Source: a bacterium (lineage in GTDB: Bacteria > Actinomycetota > Acidimicrobiia > Acidimicrobiales > Bin134). Taken from it: a DNA stretch of 64,000 nucleotides. Every line of letters begins with the position of its first letter. The first letter of the stretch is position 1. The notes beneath the pieces were generated by a model. It made no database searches, was not told the origin of the DNA, and worked only from the letters and a program-made list of their open reading frames with translations. The DNA is taken from positions 62,001-126,000 of the forward strand of contig JAPOVT010000056.1 in assembly GCA_026708015.1 (NCBI GenBank). The letters are read 5' to 3'. Below are positions 42,139 to 50,394 of this stretch, in pieces. A program made the translations under genes and the position numbers.

Positions 42139-43977
42139 TCAGCCCGCTTGGGCTTCGGCCAGGCGGGGGATCAGGGCGTCGAAGACCTCGGCCCAATCGC
42201 CCACAAAGCCGATGTCCACGATCTCCCACAAGGGAGCTTCGGGGTCGGGGTTGATGCCCACCACCGTCTCGGCGTTGCGGACGCCCACAGTGTGGTTGAA
42301 TTTCCCGCTCATGCCGATGGCGAAATAGAGCCGCGGGCTGATGCTGTGGCCGGTGATGCCCACCTGGCGAGCCCTGGGCATCCACCCGTAGTCGGTCACC
42401 TTGCGGGTGGCGCACAGGGCGGCACCGATGGCGGCCTGGTGCTTTTCCAGCTTGGGATAGTCGGCTGGTTCCACCCCCTGGCCCACGCCGATTACCACCG
42501 AGGCGTTGGCCAGCTCATCGCTGTCGTCGTCCCGATAGCGCCGGATGACTTCGAGGCGGCTGCGGCTGGGAGAGTCCAGTGACAGTCGGCGGGCCGGCGG
42601 CCGGTCGGCATTGGGCCGGGGGAAGGGCAGCACTCCGGGGCGCACCGTGGCCATCTGGATCGGAGACGAGCAGAGGATCTCGGCCACCAGCCATCCCCCG
42701 AAAGCCGGTTTCATGGCGATGAGCTTCCCGTGGTCGTCCACCTTCAGCCCCACGGCGTCGCCAGTAAGGCCTGCGCCCAGCGTCGCTGCCATCCGGGAGG
42801 CCACCTCTCGACCCCAAGCGGTGCCCGGTGCCAGCACGGCCCACGGCTGGGTCTTGCTGGCCCAGGCCGACATGGCCGACGCCAGGTCTTCCTCGACCGG
42901 CGACGTGCCGCCGTCATTGCCGGCGATGTCGATCTGCTCATCGGCCCCCCACGGGCCCAATTCTTCGTCGGGATAGTCGAGGCCGGGACCGAGGGCGACT
43001 ACCTGACCGCCGATCTCCGCGGCCAGCTCGGCGGCTGCTCCCAGGAGCTCCCGGGTCACTCGCTCTCGGCCGGGTTCTACCAGCACGGCGATGATGGAGG
43101 CGCCTGACCCAGCCCCAGAGCGCCCGGCAACCACGTCCGGCTCGGGCATCGAGCCGGTGGCCAGCGCCCCCTTCTCGGCCAATATCACCACGGCCTGTTC
43201 GACCTGCTCGTCGAGCGGGCCGGTCATCATTTGGCGGCGACGCTCAACGTCGATCATCTGAACCGGACCGACCGAGGTAGGGCTGGCCTCTTGGCCCCAC
43301 GGACCAGGACCCAGATCGGCGGCGGACACCTTCTGGATCAGCGAGCCGTCTGCGGTGGCCCAGGCCTCGGGGTCTTTGATCTTGCACGGGTCGCACAAGC
43401 GCTCGGCACACGACACCACCGCGGGAAGCCCCAGTGCCACATCCACCCACTCGTCGTCGTGCTCCAACCGCAGCTCGAGGCGGTCGCCGTGGAGGGAGAA
43501 ATGACGAACCCCGGTGGCGAACGGCAAACCCAGCAGTTCGGCCAGCTGCGGGGGCACTTGGCCGGTGTCGGAGTCAACCGAGTTGCGCCCCATCATCACC
43601 AGGTCGAACGGCCCCAGCTTCTCCAGGGCGGCGGCCAGCGCCTTGGCGGTGGCCCAAGTGTCCGACCCGGCAAACTCCGGGTCGCAGATGTGAACTCCGG
43701 CGTCGACCCCGAACAAAAGGGCCTCGCGGCACACGTTCTCGGCCGACTGGGGACCGAGGGTGAACACGGTGACTGTGCCTCCGCTGGCCCGAGCTACCTC
43801 GGTGCCCTTGGCCACGGCGCGGCGGCAGTAGTCGTTCATGTGCATGTCGATGCCGTCTCGCACCATGCGACCGTCGGGTCCCAGCACCATGTCTTCAAAC
43901 ACCGGAATCTGTTTGACCAAGACGGCCACTCGCAGGGGGCGATCCGGCGCGATCACGTCGGCAGGGGGGTCGAACAT
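42139..43977 (-). CDS. Fused electron transfer flavoprotein, EtfB-EtfA
   Basis: 612 aa. Residues ~1-260 are the beta subunit (VAVLVKQIPVFEDMVLGPDG, VFTLGPQSAENVCREALLFG, MMGRNSVDSDTGQVPPQLAE). Residues ~265-612 are the alpha subunit, ending in the FAD signature SPRLYFAIGMSGKFNHTVG and NAETVVGINPDPEAPLWEI. ETF takes electrons from acyl-CoA and other dehydrogenases and passes them to the quinone pool through ETF-QO. In most bacteria these are two adjacent genes, so a single-chain form is unusual. No acyl-CoA dehydrogenase is adjacent. Divergent from the cupin operon. Confidence 0.92.
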   Translation of the reverse strand: MFDPPADVIAPDRPLRVAVLVKQIPVFEDMVLGPDGRMVRDGIDMHMNDYCRRAVAKGTEVARASGGTVTVFTLGPQSAENVCREALLFGVDAGVHICDPEFAGSDTWATAKALAAALEKLGPFDLVMMGRNSVDSDTGQVPPQLAELLGLPFATGVRHFSLHGDRLELRLEHDDEWVDVALGLPAVVSCAERLCDPCKIKDPEAWATADGSLIQKVSAADLGPGPWGQEASPTSVGPVQMIDVERRRQMMTGPLDEQVEQAVVILAEKGALATGSMPEPDVVAGRSGAGSGASIIAVLVEPGRERVTRELLGAAAELAAEIGGQVVALGPGLDYPDEELGPWGADEQIDIAGNDGGTSPVEEDLASAMSAWASKTQPWAVLAPGTAWGREVASRMAATLGAGLTGDAVGLKVDDHGKLIAMKPAFGGWLVAEILCSSPIQMATVRPGVLPFPRPNADRPPARRLSLDSPSRSRLEVIRRYRDDDSDELANASVVIGVGQGVEPADYPKLEKHQAAIGAALCATRKVTDYGWMPRARQVGITGHSISPRLYFAIGMSGKFNHTVGVRNAETVVGINPDPEAPLWEIVDIGFVGDWAEVFDALIPRLAEAQAG

Positions 43978-44062
43978 CTGCTTCGAGGCTACCTAGTGGG
44001 GCGGAAACTCTTCGGGTTGGGCAACGTGCGCTGGGGCTGTAGTGGGCCGCTACGGTTGCCGG

Positions 44063-45016
44063 ATGGCATTCACGAAGCGGCGAATCGTAACCGGGCACGA
44101 CGAAACTGGGGCACCAGTGATCATCTCCGACGGGCCGGCGGAGCCGAGTTTCCTGGGAAGGACCACGGCCAGCCTGTGGTATGTCGGCCAGCCACCCGTC
44201 ACCGTGGACGACGGAGGCGACGAACCGGCCGACCGCAAGGATTTCGTTCCTCCGCCCGGAGGGATCTCGTGGCGGATCTTTACCCTGAAGCCCTCGGGCG
44301 GCAAGGCGATCGGCCCCACTGACGATCCCCGATTCGACCAGGAGCGCGTGGGATTCCACGCCACTCCCACCATCGACTTCATCGAGGTCATCTCAGGCCG
44401 TATTCGCCTAGAGCTGAACGACCACTCAGTAGAGCTCGATGCCGGATCCTGTGTCATCCAGCGGGGCACATGGCACCGGTGGATCGTTCTGGGCGACGAG
44501 CCTTGCACGTTCAGCGCCACCATGCTGGGAGTGGGCGACGGCGATGACCCCGGGTTCGCCGGTGCGTCAACCGGCGCTTTGGGGCCTCGCCGGGTGGTGA
44601 CCGACGGCGACGGGGTGTGCGCCGACGGCCCACCGGCCACCGCATCGCAGTCCGATGGAGGGGTGGTGACCGCCGAGCTGTGGCACACCTTTGCCCCGGT
44701 GGCCAGCGAGCTCCAGGGCGGCGATGGCGCGGCGTCGGATATGCAGCTCAACCCCCCGGGCGGGGGAGTGACCTGGAAGCAGGTGACCATCCCAGCCTCG
44801 ATGGCCGACCAGGCCGCGTTGATGCACCGAACCCCCACCATCGACTTCGTGCGAATCGCCCAGGGCACGGTGGACCTGGAGCTGCCCGGCCAGCCGCCGA
44901 CACACCTTGTCGCCGGCGACTGTGTGATCCAGCGGGGCACCGAGCACGCCTGGCGCAACACCGGCGATGGCCCGTTCACCCTCTCGGCGGTGATGATCGG
45001 GGTTGGGGATGGCTGA
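44063..45016 (+). CDS. Double-cupin protein
   Basis: 317 aa from ATG 44063, with TACGGT (44051-44056) six nt upstream (leaderless). Two cupin domains are visible as an internal repeat: TPTIDFIEVISGRIRLELND with CVIQRGTWHRW, and TPTIDFVRIAQGTVDLELPG with CVIQRGTEHAW. The His residues in the RGTxHxW segments could bind metal. Relatives are gentisate/quercetin-type dioxygenases and regulators, so the role cannot be fixed. The stop overlaps the NTF2-like gene by 8 nt. Confidence 0.85.
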   Translation: MAFTKRRIVTGHDETGAPVIISDGPAEPSFLGRTTASLWYVGQPPVTVDDGGDEPADRKDFVPPPGGISWRIFTLKPSGGKAIGPTDDPRFDQERVGFHATPTIDFIEVISGRIRLELNDHSVELDAGSCVIQRGTWHRWIVLGDEPCTFSATMLGVGDGDDPGFAGASTGALGPRRVVTDGDGVCADGPPATASQSDGGVVTAELWHTFAPVASELQGGDGAASDMQLNPPGGGVTWKQVTIPASMADQAALMHRTPTIDFVRIAQGTVDLELPGQPPTHLVAGDCVIQRGTEHAWRNTGDGPFTLSAVMIGVGDG

Positions 45017-45545
45017 TCTCGACCCTCGGCTCCAAGCGCTGCTCGACAAGGACGAGATCACCGACACCATTCACCGGGTGGCCCGGGGCACTGATCGGCT
45101 CGACAAGGAGCTGATCGTCTCCGGCTATCACCCCGACGGCTTCGATGACCACAACAATTTCCGTGGCAGCCCGGTGGAGTTCGCCGACTGGGTGCTGGAG
45201 GTGCTGGCCCACTTCGACTACACCCAGCACCTGCTGGGCCAGTCCCGCATCGAACTCGAGGGTGATGTGGCGTTTGTGGAGACCTACTGCAATGCCCACC
45301 ACGTGGTGCATCCCACCCAGGAAGGGTCGGGGTCCGACATGCGCATGGGTCTGCGCTACGTGGACCGGTTCGAGCGCCGCGACGGCGGGCCCTGGCTGAT
45401 CGCCACCCGGATATGCGCCTTTGAGTGGCGCTACACCCTCACGCTGAATTACTCGTTCCCCTACGACGACGACTTCACCATCGGTTATCGGGACCGCTCC
45501 GACATCACCTACACACGGAAGGGCCTGATGGGTGGCCCTCGATAA
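45009..45545 (+). CDS. SnoaL/NTF2-like protein
   Basis: 178 aa from ATG 45009, overlapping the cupin stop. An alpha+beta barrel of the NTF2 superfamily is indicated by DKDEITDTIHRVARGTDRLD, SGYHPDGFDDHNNF, THHLL-like QHLLGQSRIELEGDVAFVET and RYVDRFERRDGGPWLIATR. Bile acid 7-alpha-dehydratase and linalool/scytalone dehydratase-type enzymes share this pattern (the D-H pair in YHPDGFDDH). Likely hydratase, dehydratase or isomerase in the same pathway as the cupin. Confidence 0.85.
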   Translation: MADLDPRLQALLDKDEITDTIHRVARGTDRLDKELIVSGYHPDGFDDHNNFRGSPVEFADWVLEVLAHFDYTQHLLGQSRIELEGDVAFVETYCNAHHVVHPTQEGSGSDMRMGLRYVDRFERRDGGPWLIATRICAFEWRYTLTLNYSFPYDDDFTIGYRDRSDITYTRKGLMGGPR

Positions 45546-46014
45546 GCGGCACGTCCGGTTTGAGCGGTTGGACCTGGAGGAAGTGCTCCACGAGATGCTG
45601 ACCTTGGCTGCTCGGGGCGACGGCAAGGGGTGGATGAACGTGCAGCCGCTGGTGGCTGATGAGAACCGGCCCCCTGAGTCACCCATCTTCAAGCTGTTCA
45701 CCGCCAAGGGGCCGCCCATCCCGCTGGGCACTTGGGTGCCGGGCCACCACCATCGGGACAAGTGGCAGCCCGCTTCGGTGGGGTTGCAGCACGCCGGAGG
45801 CCGATACGCCGCAAAGCTGCTGGAGGAGCGGGGGGTTACCGAGCCCGACGGGTGGAACCGGCGCCAAGACCACATCAAGCGGGGCTTGGTCTACGAGCTG
45901 CCCGAGGGCCAAGACCCAAGAGTGGCCGTGGAGTTCCTGCTGGACGCCATGGCTCAGCTCGCTGCGTTGCCCCTCAGCGGGCGCTGGCTGGCGATCGTCT
46001 TGACTCAGCGCTAG
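45532..46014 (+). CDS. Hypothetical protein of the cupin/NTF2 operon
   Basis: 160 aa from GTG 45532, overlapping the NTF2-like stop by 14 nt, so the three genes are clearly one operon. No family recognised. Notable segments: FERLDLEEVLHEMLTLAARG, GTWVPGHHHRDKWQPASVG (a His-rich patch that could bind metal) and ALPLSGRWLAIVLTQR. It converges on the acyl-CoA synthetase gene with a 4-nt overlap. A role next to the cupin and NTF2-like enzyme is inferred only from position. Confidence 0.65.
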   Translation: MALDKRHVRFERLDLEEVLHEMLTLAARGDGKGWMNVQPLVADENRPPESPIFKLFTAKGPPIPLGTWVPGHHHRDKWQPASVGLQHAGGRYAAKLLEERGVTEPDGWNRRQDHIKRGLVYELPEGQDPRVAVEFLLDAMAQLAALPLSGRWLAIVLTQR

Positions 46015-47654
46015 CTCGGTATTGTCCCGATCCGGTCGGCGGCGTCCTTTTTGAGCTGCCCCTTGGCCACCTTGCCCCCCGAAGACCGGGGCAGGGCATC
46101 GACCACGAAGAGGTGCTCGGGCCACCACTCCCGGGACACGCCTCGCTCGCCCAGATGCTCCCGGAGTCCGTCCAAGTCCAGGCTGGTGCCGGGAACCAGC
46201 TCCACGTAGGCGGCCACTCGCTCGCCGAACACCGGATCGGGGGCAGCCACTGCGGCCACCATGGCCACCGCCGGGTGGGTCATCACTTCGTCTTCCACCG
46301 CGGGGGCGCTGATGTTCTTACCCCCTCGGATGATGAAGTCCGACGTGCGGCCCACCACCCGCAAGTAGCCGTCGTCGTCGATCTCCACGATGTCGCCCAT
46401 CAGCATCCGGCCGTCGTCGGTCATCAGCTCGGTGTTGGCCATGCCGTTGTCGTAGTAGCCCAAGGCGGTGGCCGGTCCTCGGCAGGCGGGCTGGCCCCGG
46501 CCCCGCAGCTCCGGCAACCGCTGCCCGTCGTCGGGGTCATAGAGCGCGCAGTCCATCTCGGGCTCGCACTTGCCCCCAGTGCGCAGCCGGGCCGACCGGG
46601 GGTCGCTCAAGCGGGTCCCGCTCAGCATCCCGGTCTCGTTGGAGCCGTAGAAGTTCAACACCGTGCAGCCAGTGCGGTCCTCAAACTCGGCGGCCCGCTG
46701 ATAGGGGATGGCCTCGCCCCCGGTGAACATCAGTCGCAGCGACGACAGGTCGCGGCCGTCGAAGGCGGGGGAGTTAAGCATCATGATGAACTGGGTGGTG
46801 ACAGCGCACAGCACGGTCACCCGCTCGGCCTCGATGAGGCGCAGCAGCGCCGCGGCGTCGAAGTCGGCCATCACCACGGTGGGCACGCCCAAAATGGTGG
46901 GGGTGTAGTGGGCAGTCCACAGCCCGAAGCCGAACGGCGCGGGCACCGGCACGCAAAACACCTCGTCGGCCCCCAGACCGCTGTACTCCACCGCCTTCTG
47001 GTGGAAGTAGAACCAGCGGTTGTGGGTCTGCATCACGCACTTGGGCAGGCCGGTTGTTCCCGAGGTGGAGTTCAACAGGCACAGTTCCGAGGCCCCCAGA
47101 CGGCGGGCTTCCACGGCTTCACCAAACTCGGGCACCGTTTCTGGCCCAGGGGCGGGCTCGCCATCCAGGAACAGGGCGGCATCCTGGCCGAGGCCGTCGA
47201 TGGTGATGTGGTGGGCGAGGGCGGGCAGGCTTTGCCGCAGCTCGGCCACTGTTTCAGCGGCCGGGCGCCCTCGGAGGGCGGTCTCGGTGATGACAGCCCG
47301 GGCCCCGGATTTCTCAACCAGATGGGCGATTTCGGCCGGCCCGGCCCGGTGTCCGATCCCCATGACCACCACTCCGGCCTTGTCGGCCCCGGTGAACGCA
47401 GCGTGGACCGCGGCGCTGTCGGGCAAGATCACCGCCGCCTTGTCGCCCCGATCCAGCCCCGCCGCCAACAGCGCCGCCGCCACCCGATCCGACAACCGGT
47501 CATAGCCCGCCCAGGTGGTCCTATCGATGCTGCCCAAGGAGCCATCCCCAGACTCTCGGCTCCAAGTGATGTAGGCGGCATCGTCGGGCCGCTCGGCCGC
47601 GTTGCGCCGAATCAGATCGGTGGGCGTGTCGTGCCCCCACCATCCCGCAGCCAC
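46011..47654 (-). CDS. Acyl-CoA synthetase (AMP-dependent ligase)
   Basis: 547 aa from GTG 47654. ANL-superfamily motifs: the P-loop-like LLNSTSGTTGLPKCV, motif YGSNETGML, GDIVEIDDDGYLRVVGR and the C-terminal Lys motif SGGKVAKGQLKK. It activates a carboxylic acid to its acyl-CoA via an acyl-AMP, feeding the nearby crotonases and CoA-transferases. Coding-like sequence (about 18 residues, DLNDLAADPEVTAAY) continues upstream of 47654 without an ATG/GTG/TTG, so the true start may be unconventional or slightly mutated. Confidence 0.9.
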   Translation of the reverse strand: MAAGWWGHDTPTDLIRRNAAERPDDAAYITWSRESGDGSLGSIDRTTWAGYDRLSDRVAAALLAAGLDRGDKAAVILPDSAAVHAAFTGADKAGVVVMGIGHRAGPAEIAHLVEKSGARAVITETALRGRPAAETVAELRQSLPALAHHITIDGLGQDAALFLDGEPAPGPETVPEFGEAVEARRLGASELCLLNSTSGTTGLPKCVMQTHNRWFYFHQKAVEYSGLGADEVFCVPVPAPFGFGLWTAHYTPTILGVPTVVMADFDAAALLRLIEAERVTVLCAVTTQFIMMLNSPAFDGRDLSSLRLMFTGGEAIPYQRAAEFEDRTGCTVLNFYGSNETGMLSGTRLSDPRSARLRTGGKCEPEMDCALYDPDDGQRLPELRGRGQPACRGPATALGYYDNGMANTELMTDDGRMLMGDIVEIDDDGYLRVVGRTSDFIIRGGKNISAPAVEDEVMTHPAVAMVAAVAAPDPVFGERVAAYVELVPGTSLDLDGLREHLGERGVSREWWPEHLFVVDALPRSSGGKVAKGQLKKDAADRIGTIPS

Positions 47655-47773
47655 ATAAGCAGCAGTTACCTCTGGATCAGCGGCTAAATCGTTCAGGTCG
47701 AAGCTCCATATCAGTATATTTCAATAAATAAGAATGAGTGTTGAGTAATACGGTGTCAGTCCGTACAATACTA

Positions 47774-47814
47774 AGGGCCGCACCGGGTCTCGTGCACAGA
47801 CCCGGTGCGGCCCT
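47774..47814. repeat. Perfect 17-bp inverted repeat (strong hairpin)
   Basis: AGGGCCGCACCGGGTCT (47774-47790), a 7-nt loop (CGTGCAC), then its exact complement (47798-47814). A T-run typical of intrinsic terminators is missing on both sides. It precedes the acyl-CoA synthetase start by ~120 bp and sits just left of the tRNA-like element. It could be a terminator or a mobile-element end. Confidence 0.75.
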
Positions 47815-47818
47815 AGGA

Positions 47819-47924
47819 GAGAGCATCGCCCTTTCCCAATGGGGCTACCCGGTTGGTCGGGGCGGTGCCAGATTTGACACCTCACCGCGGGGGTTCGACT
47901 CCCCCTAGCTCCACCGAGAGCATC
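47819..47924. repeat. 9-bp direct repeats flanking the tRNA-like element
   Basis: GAGAGCATC occurs at 47819-47827 and again at 47916-47924, bracketing the tRNA-Ala-like element. The repeats could reflect integration or excision near a tRNA 3' end or be chance; no integrase gene is adjacent. Confidence 0.45.
47841..47913 (+). ncRNA. tRNA-Ala-like element without a normal anticodon arm
   Basis: 73 nt. Acceptor stem GGGGCTA/TAGCTCC (7 bp, discriminator A) carries the G3-U70 pair that identifies tRNA-Ala and tmRNA to alanyl-tRNA synthetase. The T arm is perfect (GGGGG-TTCGACT-CCCCC). A D-arm-like hairpin (CCCG-GTTGGT-CGGG) follows the acceptor. In place of an anticodon stem-loop there is a 6-bp stem GCGGTG/CACCGC closing a 15-nt loop. 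The next three bases are CCG, so CCA would have to be added. It may be a decayed tRNA-Ala, a stripped tmRNA tRNA-like domain or a functional alanylatable RNA. Confidence 0.55.
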
Positions 47925-47988
47925 CTACCCAGCCCACTTGCCCACGACAACAACAATCCAGGAGCAACCGGCACCGGCTAGACGGGTC

Positions 47989-49245
47989 TCAAAAGCTGTC
48001 GGGGTTGTTGACAACCGAGTCGGGGACGGGGTGGCGGAAGAGGTCGCTGGCGTTGGCCCAGCAGATGCGGGCCACCTCGTCGGCGGGGATGCCACTGAGC
48101 TGCTGGCGGAGCAGTTCCTGGGTGTTGGGCCAGGTGGAGTCGGCGTGGGGGTAGTCGGACTCCACCATTAGGTTCTCCAGGCCCATGTAGTGGCGTAGGT
48201 CGAAGGCCGAGGGGTCGTCGATGGCGCAGAACCAGAAGTTGCGGCGCAGGGTGTCGGCAGGGGAGAGCTCCACATCGTTCCAGGTGCCGTACATGGAGTC
48301 GTACTTGCGGACGTGCTCCAGGCGGTCCAACAGCCCGGCCACCCAGCCGAGCCCCCCCTCGCTGAGGGCGATCTTGATGTTGGGGAAACGCACCGGGATC
48401 TTGGAGTACAGCCAATCCACTGCGGCGAACATGGCGTAACCGAAGAACAGCACCCCCACGGTGTCGGAGGGGGCGTCGGGCGAGGTGGCCGGCGAGGTGC
48501 CCGAGGAGCCGACATGCAGGCACACCACCGTCTCAGTCTCCTCGCAGGCGGCCATGATCGGGTCCCAATGGCCGGAGTGCAGCGAGGGGAACCCCAAGGA
48601 GTGGGGGGCTTCGGAGAAGCTGATGGCCCGATAGCCCCGCTCGGCGTTGCGGTACACCTCGGCCGCGCCCACCTCGGGGTCGAGGAAGTAGGCGATCTGG
48701 CACGGGATCATGCGATCGGGATAGGCCCCGGACCACTCCTCGATGTTCCACCCATTCCAAGCCCGCACCGCGGCCAGAGCCAGGTCGGGGTCGGCGGTGA
48801 GCTGCTGGAACCGCTGGCCGCAGAAGCCGGGCAGAAACGACGGGAAGCACAGCGAGGCGTAGACCCCGTTGAGGTCCATGTCGGAAATCCGAGCATCGAT
48901 GTCCCATGAGCCCCGGCGCATGTCCTCGAAACGGGTGGGTTCGAAGCTGTACTCGCTAACTGGCCGACCCACCACGGCATTGAACCCCACGTTGGGCAGC
49001 GAGTGCCCGGCATACAGCCAGGTCTCCGATCCGTCATCGAGAGTGGCCACCCTGGGGGCGTCTTCGGCGTACTTTGCCGGGAACCGGTCGGCGAAGGCCC
49101 CGGGGGGCTCCACGATGTGGTCGTCCACCGAGATCATCGGCATCCATCGGTCGGCCCGCTCGGGCTCGGGCAAGAACGTGACTTGGCCCTTGACGTGCTG
49201 GGTGAAGGAGGTATCGGCGGTGAGGTCGTCCAGCGATATGGCCAT
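47989..49245 (-). CDS. Amidohydrolase family 2 metal-dependent hydrolase
   Basis: 418 aa from ATG 49245 (TTG 49251 also open). It shares the signature motifs of the 19188-20408 paralog: WMPMISVDDHIVEPP, CFPSFLPGFCGQRF, ETVVCLHVGSSG and VESDYPHADSTWPNTQELL. The final DYPHADSxxP is the metal/catalytic end of the barrel. ACMSD-group hydrolases or decarboxylases acting on ring-cleavage products are the nearest characterised relatives. Downstream of two hypothetical genes on the same strand. Confidence 0.84.
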   Translation of the reverse strand: MAISLDDLTADTSFTQHVKGQVTFLPEPERADRWMPMISVDDHIVEPPGAFADRFPAKYAEDAPRVATLDDGSETWLYAGHSLPNVGFNAVVGRPVSEYSFEPTRFEDMRRGSWDIDARISDMDLNGVYASLCFPSFLPGFCGQRFQQLTADPDLALAAVRAWNGWNIEEWSGAYPDRMIPCQIAYFLDPEVGAAEVYRNAERGYRAISFSEAPHSLGFPSLHSGHWDPIMAACEETETVVCLHVGSSGTSPATSPDAPSDTVGVLFFGYAMFAAVDWLYSKIPVRFPNIKIALSEGGLGWVAGLLDRLEHVRKYDSMYGTWNDVELSPADTLRRNFWFCAIDDPSAFDLRHYMGLENLMVESDYPHADSTWPNTQELLRQQLSGIPADEVARICWANASDLFRHPVPDSVVNNPDSF

Positions 49246-49263
49246 GCTCAAGCTTGCCCCGAA

Positions 49264-49722
49264 TCAGCCCGGCTGGGCCACCGAAAGGCGTATTTGAAGG
49301 TCGGTGAAGTCGGGAGGACCGAGGCCGTCGCTGCAATGCAGGGTCAGGTAGCGCTCTGCTTGCTCCACGACCATCCCGGCGTTGCCCAGCCAAGCCGTCT
49401 CCAGGCCGCCCAGATCCCAGGCATTCCACACCTCCAATCGCCGGGCGTTGGTGCCGATCACGGTCAGCTCCACCTCAGCCGGACTGGTGTCGGACCAGAG
49501 TGAGATGACCTCGGAGGTGGCCCCGTTCACCTCGAGGAGCCCGTTCACCGCGCCTAGTTTGAGGGCTTGACGGCGATCAGGCCGGGCGACGATGCGCACC
49601 ACCCGCACCTTCGTGCCCTCCGACACTGCTAAGCGAAGGATCGGCCGGACATTTTGCCCGCGGTGCTCAACTGTCTCAGCTCCGTCGGCAAACAGGTCGC
49701 TGAAGGTGGGGGCAGCCGTCAT
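49264..49722 (-). CDS. Hypothetical protein
   Basis: 152 aa, not recognised. It is rich in beta-strand-like stretches (RVVRIVARPDRRQALKLGAV, EVELTVIGTNARRLEVWNAW, RYLTLHCSDGLGPPDFTDLQ), suggesting a small beta-sandwich or jelly-roll domain. No catalytic motif. It lies 18 bp upstream of the amidohydrolase and 10 bp downstream of the TM protein on the same strand, so it is probably co-transcribed with both. Confidence 0.6.
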   Translation of the reverse strand: MTAAPTFSDLFADGAETVEHRGQNVRPILRLAVSEGTKVRVVRIVARPDRRQALKLGAVNGLLEVNGATSEVISLWSDTSPAEVELTVIGTNARRLEVWNAWDLGGLETAWLGNAGMVVEQAERYLTLHCSDGLGPPDFTDLQIRLSVAQPG

Positions 49723-49732
49723 AGTCCCTCGA

Positions 49733-50368
49733 TCATGGCCGGGCGAATGGGTCGAGGCCCTGGTCGTCCCAAGTAGGGGAGGGCTTGCTCTTGGTGGCCC
49801 AGCAGTAGCGCAGCATGGACTCGGGCAGGCTCAACTCCTCGATGGCACCAGTCCGGGGGTTGAAGCGCTGGGGTGCTTGTCCCACGGCCATAAGCGTCCG
49901 GTTGTCCTCGCCAAACACCGCGGAGGAGGGGCGCTCGGACAGGTTCTTCCAATAGCGGCGGCGCACGGCGGTGATCGACGGAGGAGTTCCCCGGGGGGTG
50001 ATCTTGAAGATGGAGTCGCCCGCCTGCCAAGGCCCCGACGGGGTTGGCTGCTTTGGTTGGGGAGCGGGGTTGAGGTCGGGGAACTCGGCGGGCTGTTCGA
50101 CGGGAAGTTCTGAGTCGGCCTCCATCTGTTCGATGGCTGCCGATTCGGCGGGCAGTTCCAGCAAGTCGCGGCCCGCACTCGGCGCCGAGGTGATTTCGGG
50201 GCTCTCCGGCGGCGCAGGGGAGTCGACAATCAGCCATGCGGGGGTGCCGGTAGTGCGGGGGCGGAATGTGCGACGGATCGGCTTGCCCATCCAGTCCAAG
50301 ATGATGGCCAGGGTGGCCAGCGCCAGCATGATCAACAGAAAAACGAAGAAGACGGCAACCGAGGACAT
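49733..50368 (-). CDS. Membrane-anchored protein with an inactive-looking HNH/Endo VII-type C-terminal domain
   Basis: 211 aa. One N-terminal membrane helix (VAVFFVFLLIMLALATLAII), a Pro/Glu-rich spacer (~50-115), then a C-terminal domain starting VRRRYWKN with LMAVGQAPQRFNPRTG. That pattern resembles HNH/Endo VII-type nuclease domains of bacterial polymorphic toxins ('RYWK..N...MA.G.APQR.NP.TG..E.(L/H)HH'). Where toxins carry the HH pair this protein reads ELSLPESM, so catalysis is probably lost. Cautious call; function unknown. Confidence 0.55.
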   Translation of the reverse strand: MSSVAVFFVFLLIMLALATLAIILDWMGKPIRRTFRPRTTGTPAWLIVDSPAPPESPEITSAPSAGRDLLELPAESAAIEQMEADSELPVEQPAEFPDLNPAPQPKQPTPSGPWQAGDSIFKITPRGTPPSITAVRRRYWKNLSERPSSAVFGEDNRTLMAVGQAPQRFNPRTGAIEELSLPESMLRYCWATKSKPSPTWDDQGLDPFARP

Positions 50369-50394
50369 AGCTCTAGAGGTTGGATTTTATGTCC

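Noticed and set aside
47774-47814. A standard rho-independent terminator
   Set aside because: The stem is strong but no T-run follows on either strand, so it was listed as an inverted repeat only.
47841-47913. A normal tRNA gene
   Set aside because: No 5-bp anticodon stem with a 7-nt loop can be drawn, so no anticodon can be assigned.
47550-47913. A full-length tmRNA ending at 47913
   Set aside because: A ~360-nt tmRNA would begin inside the acyl-CoA synthetase gene. The GGGGCTA 5' acceptor strand pairs locally at 47841, giving only 73 nt with no tag ORF.
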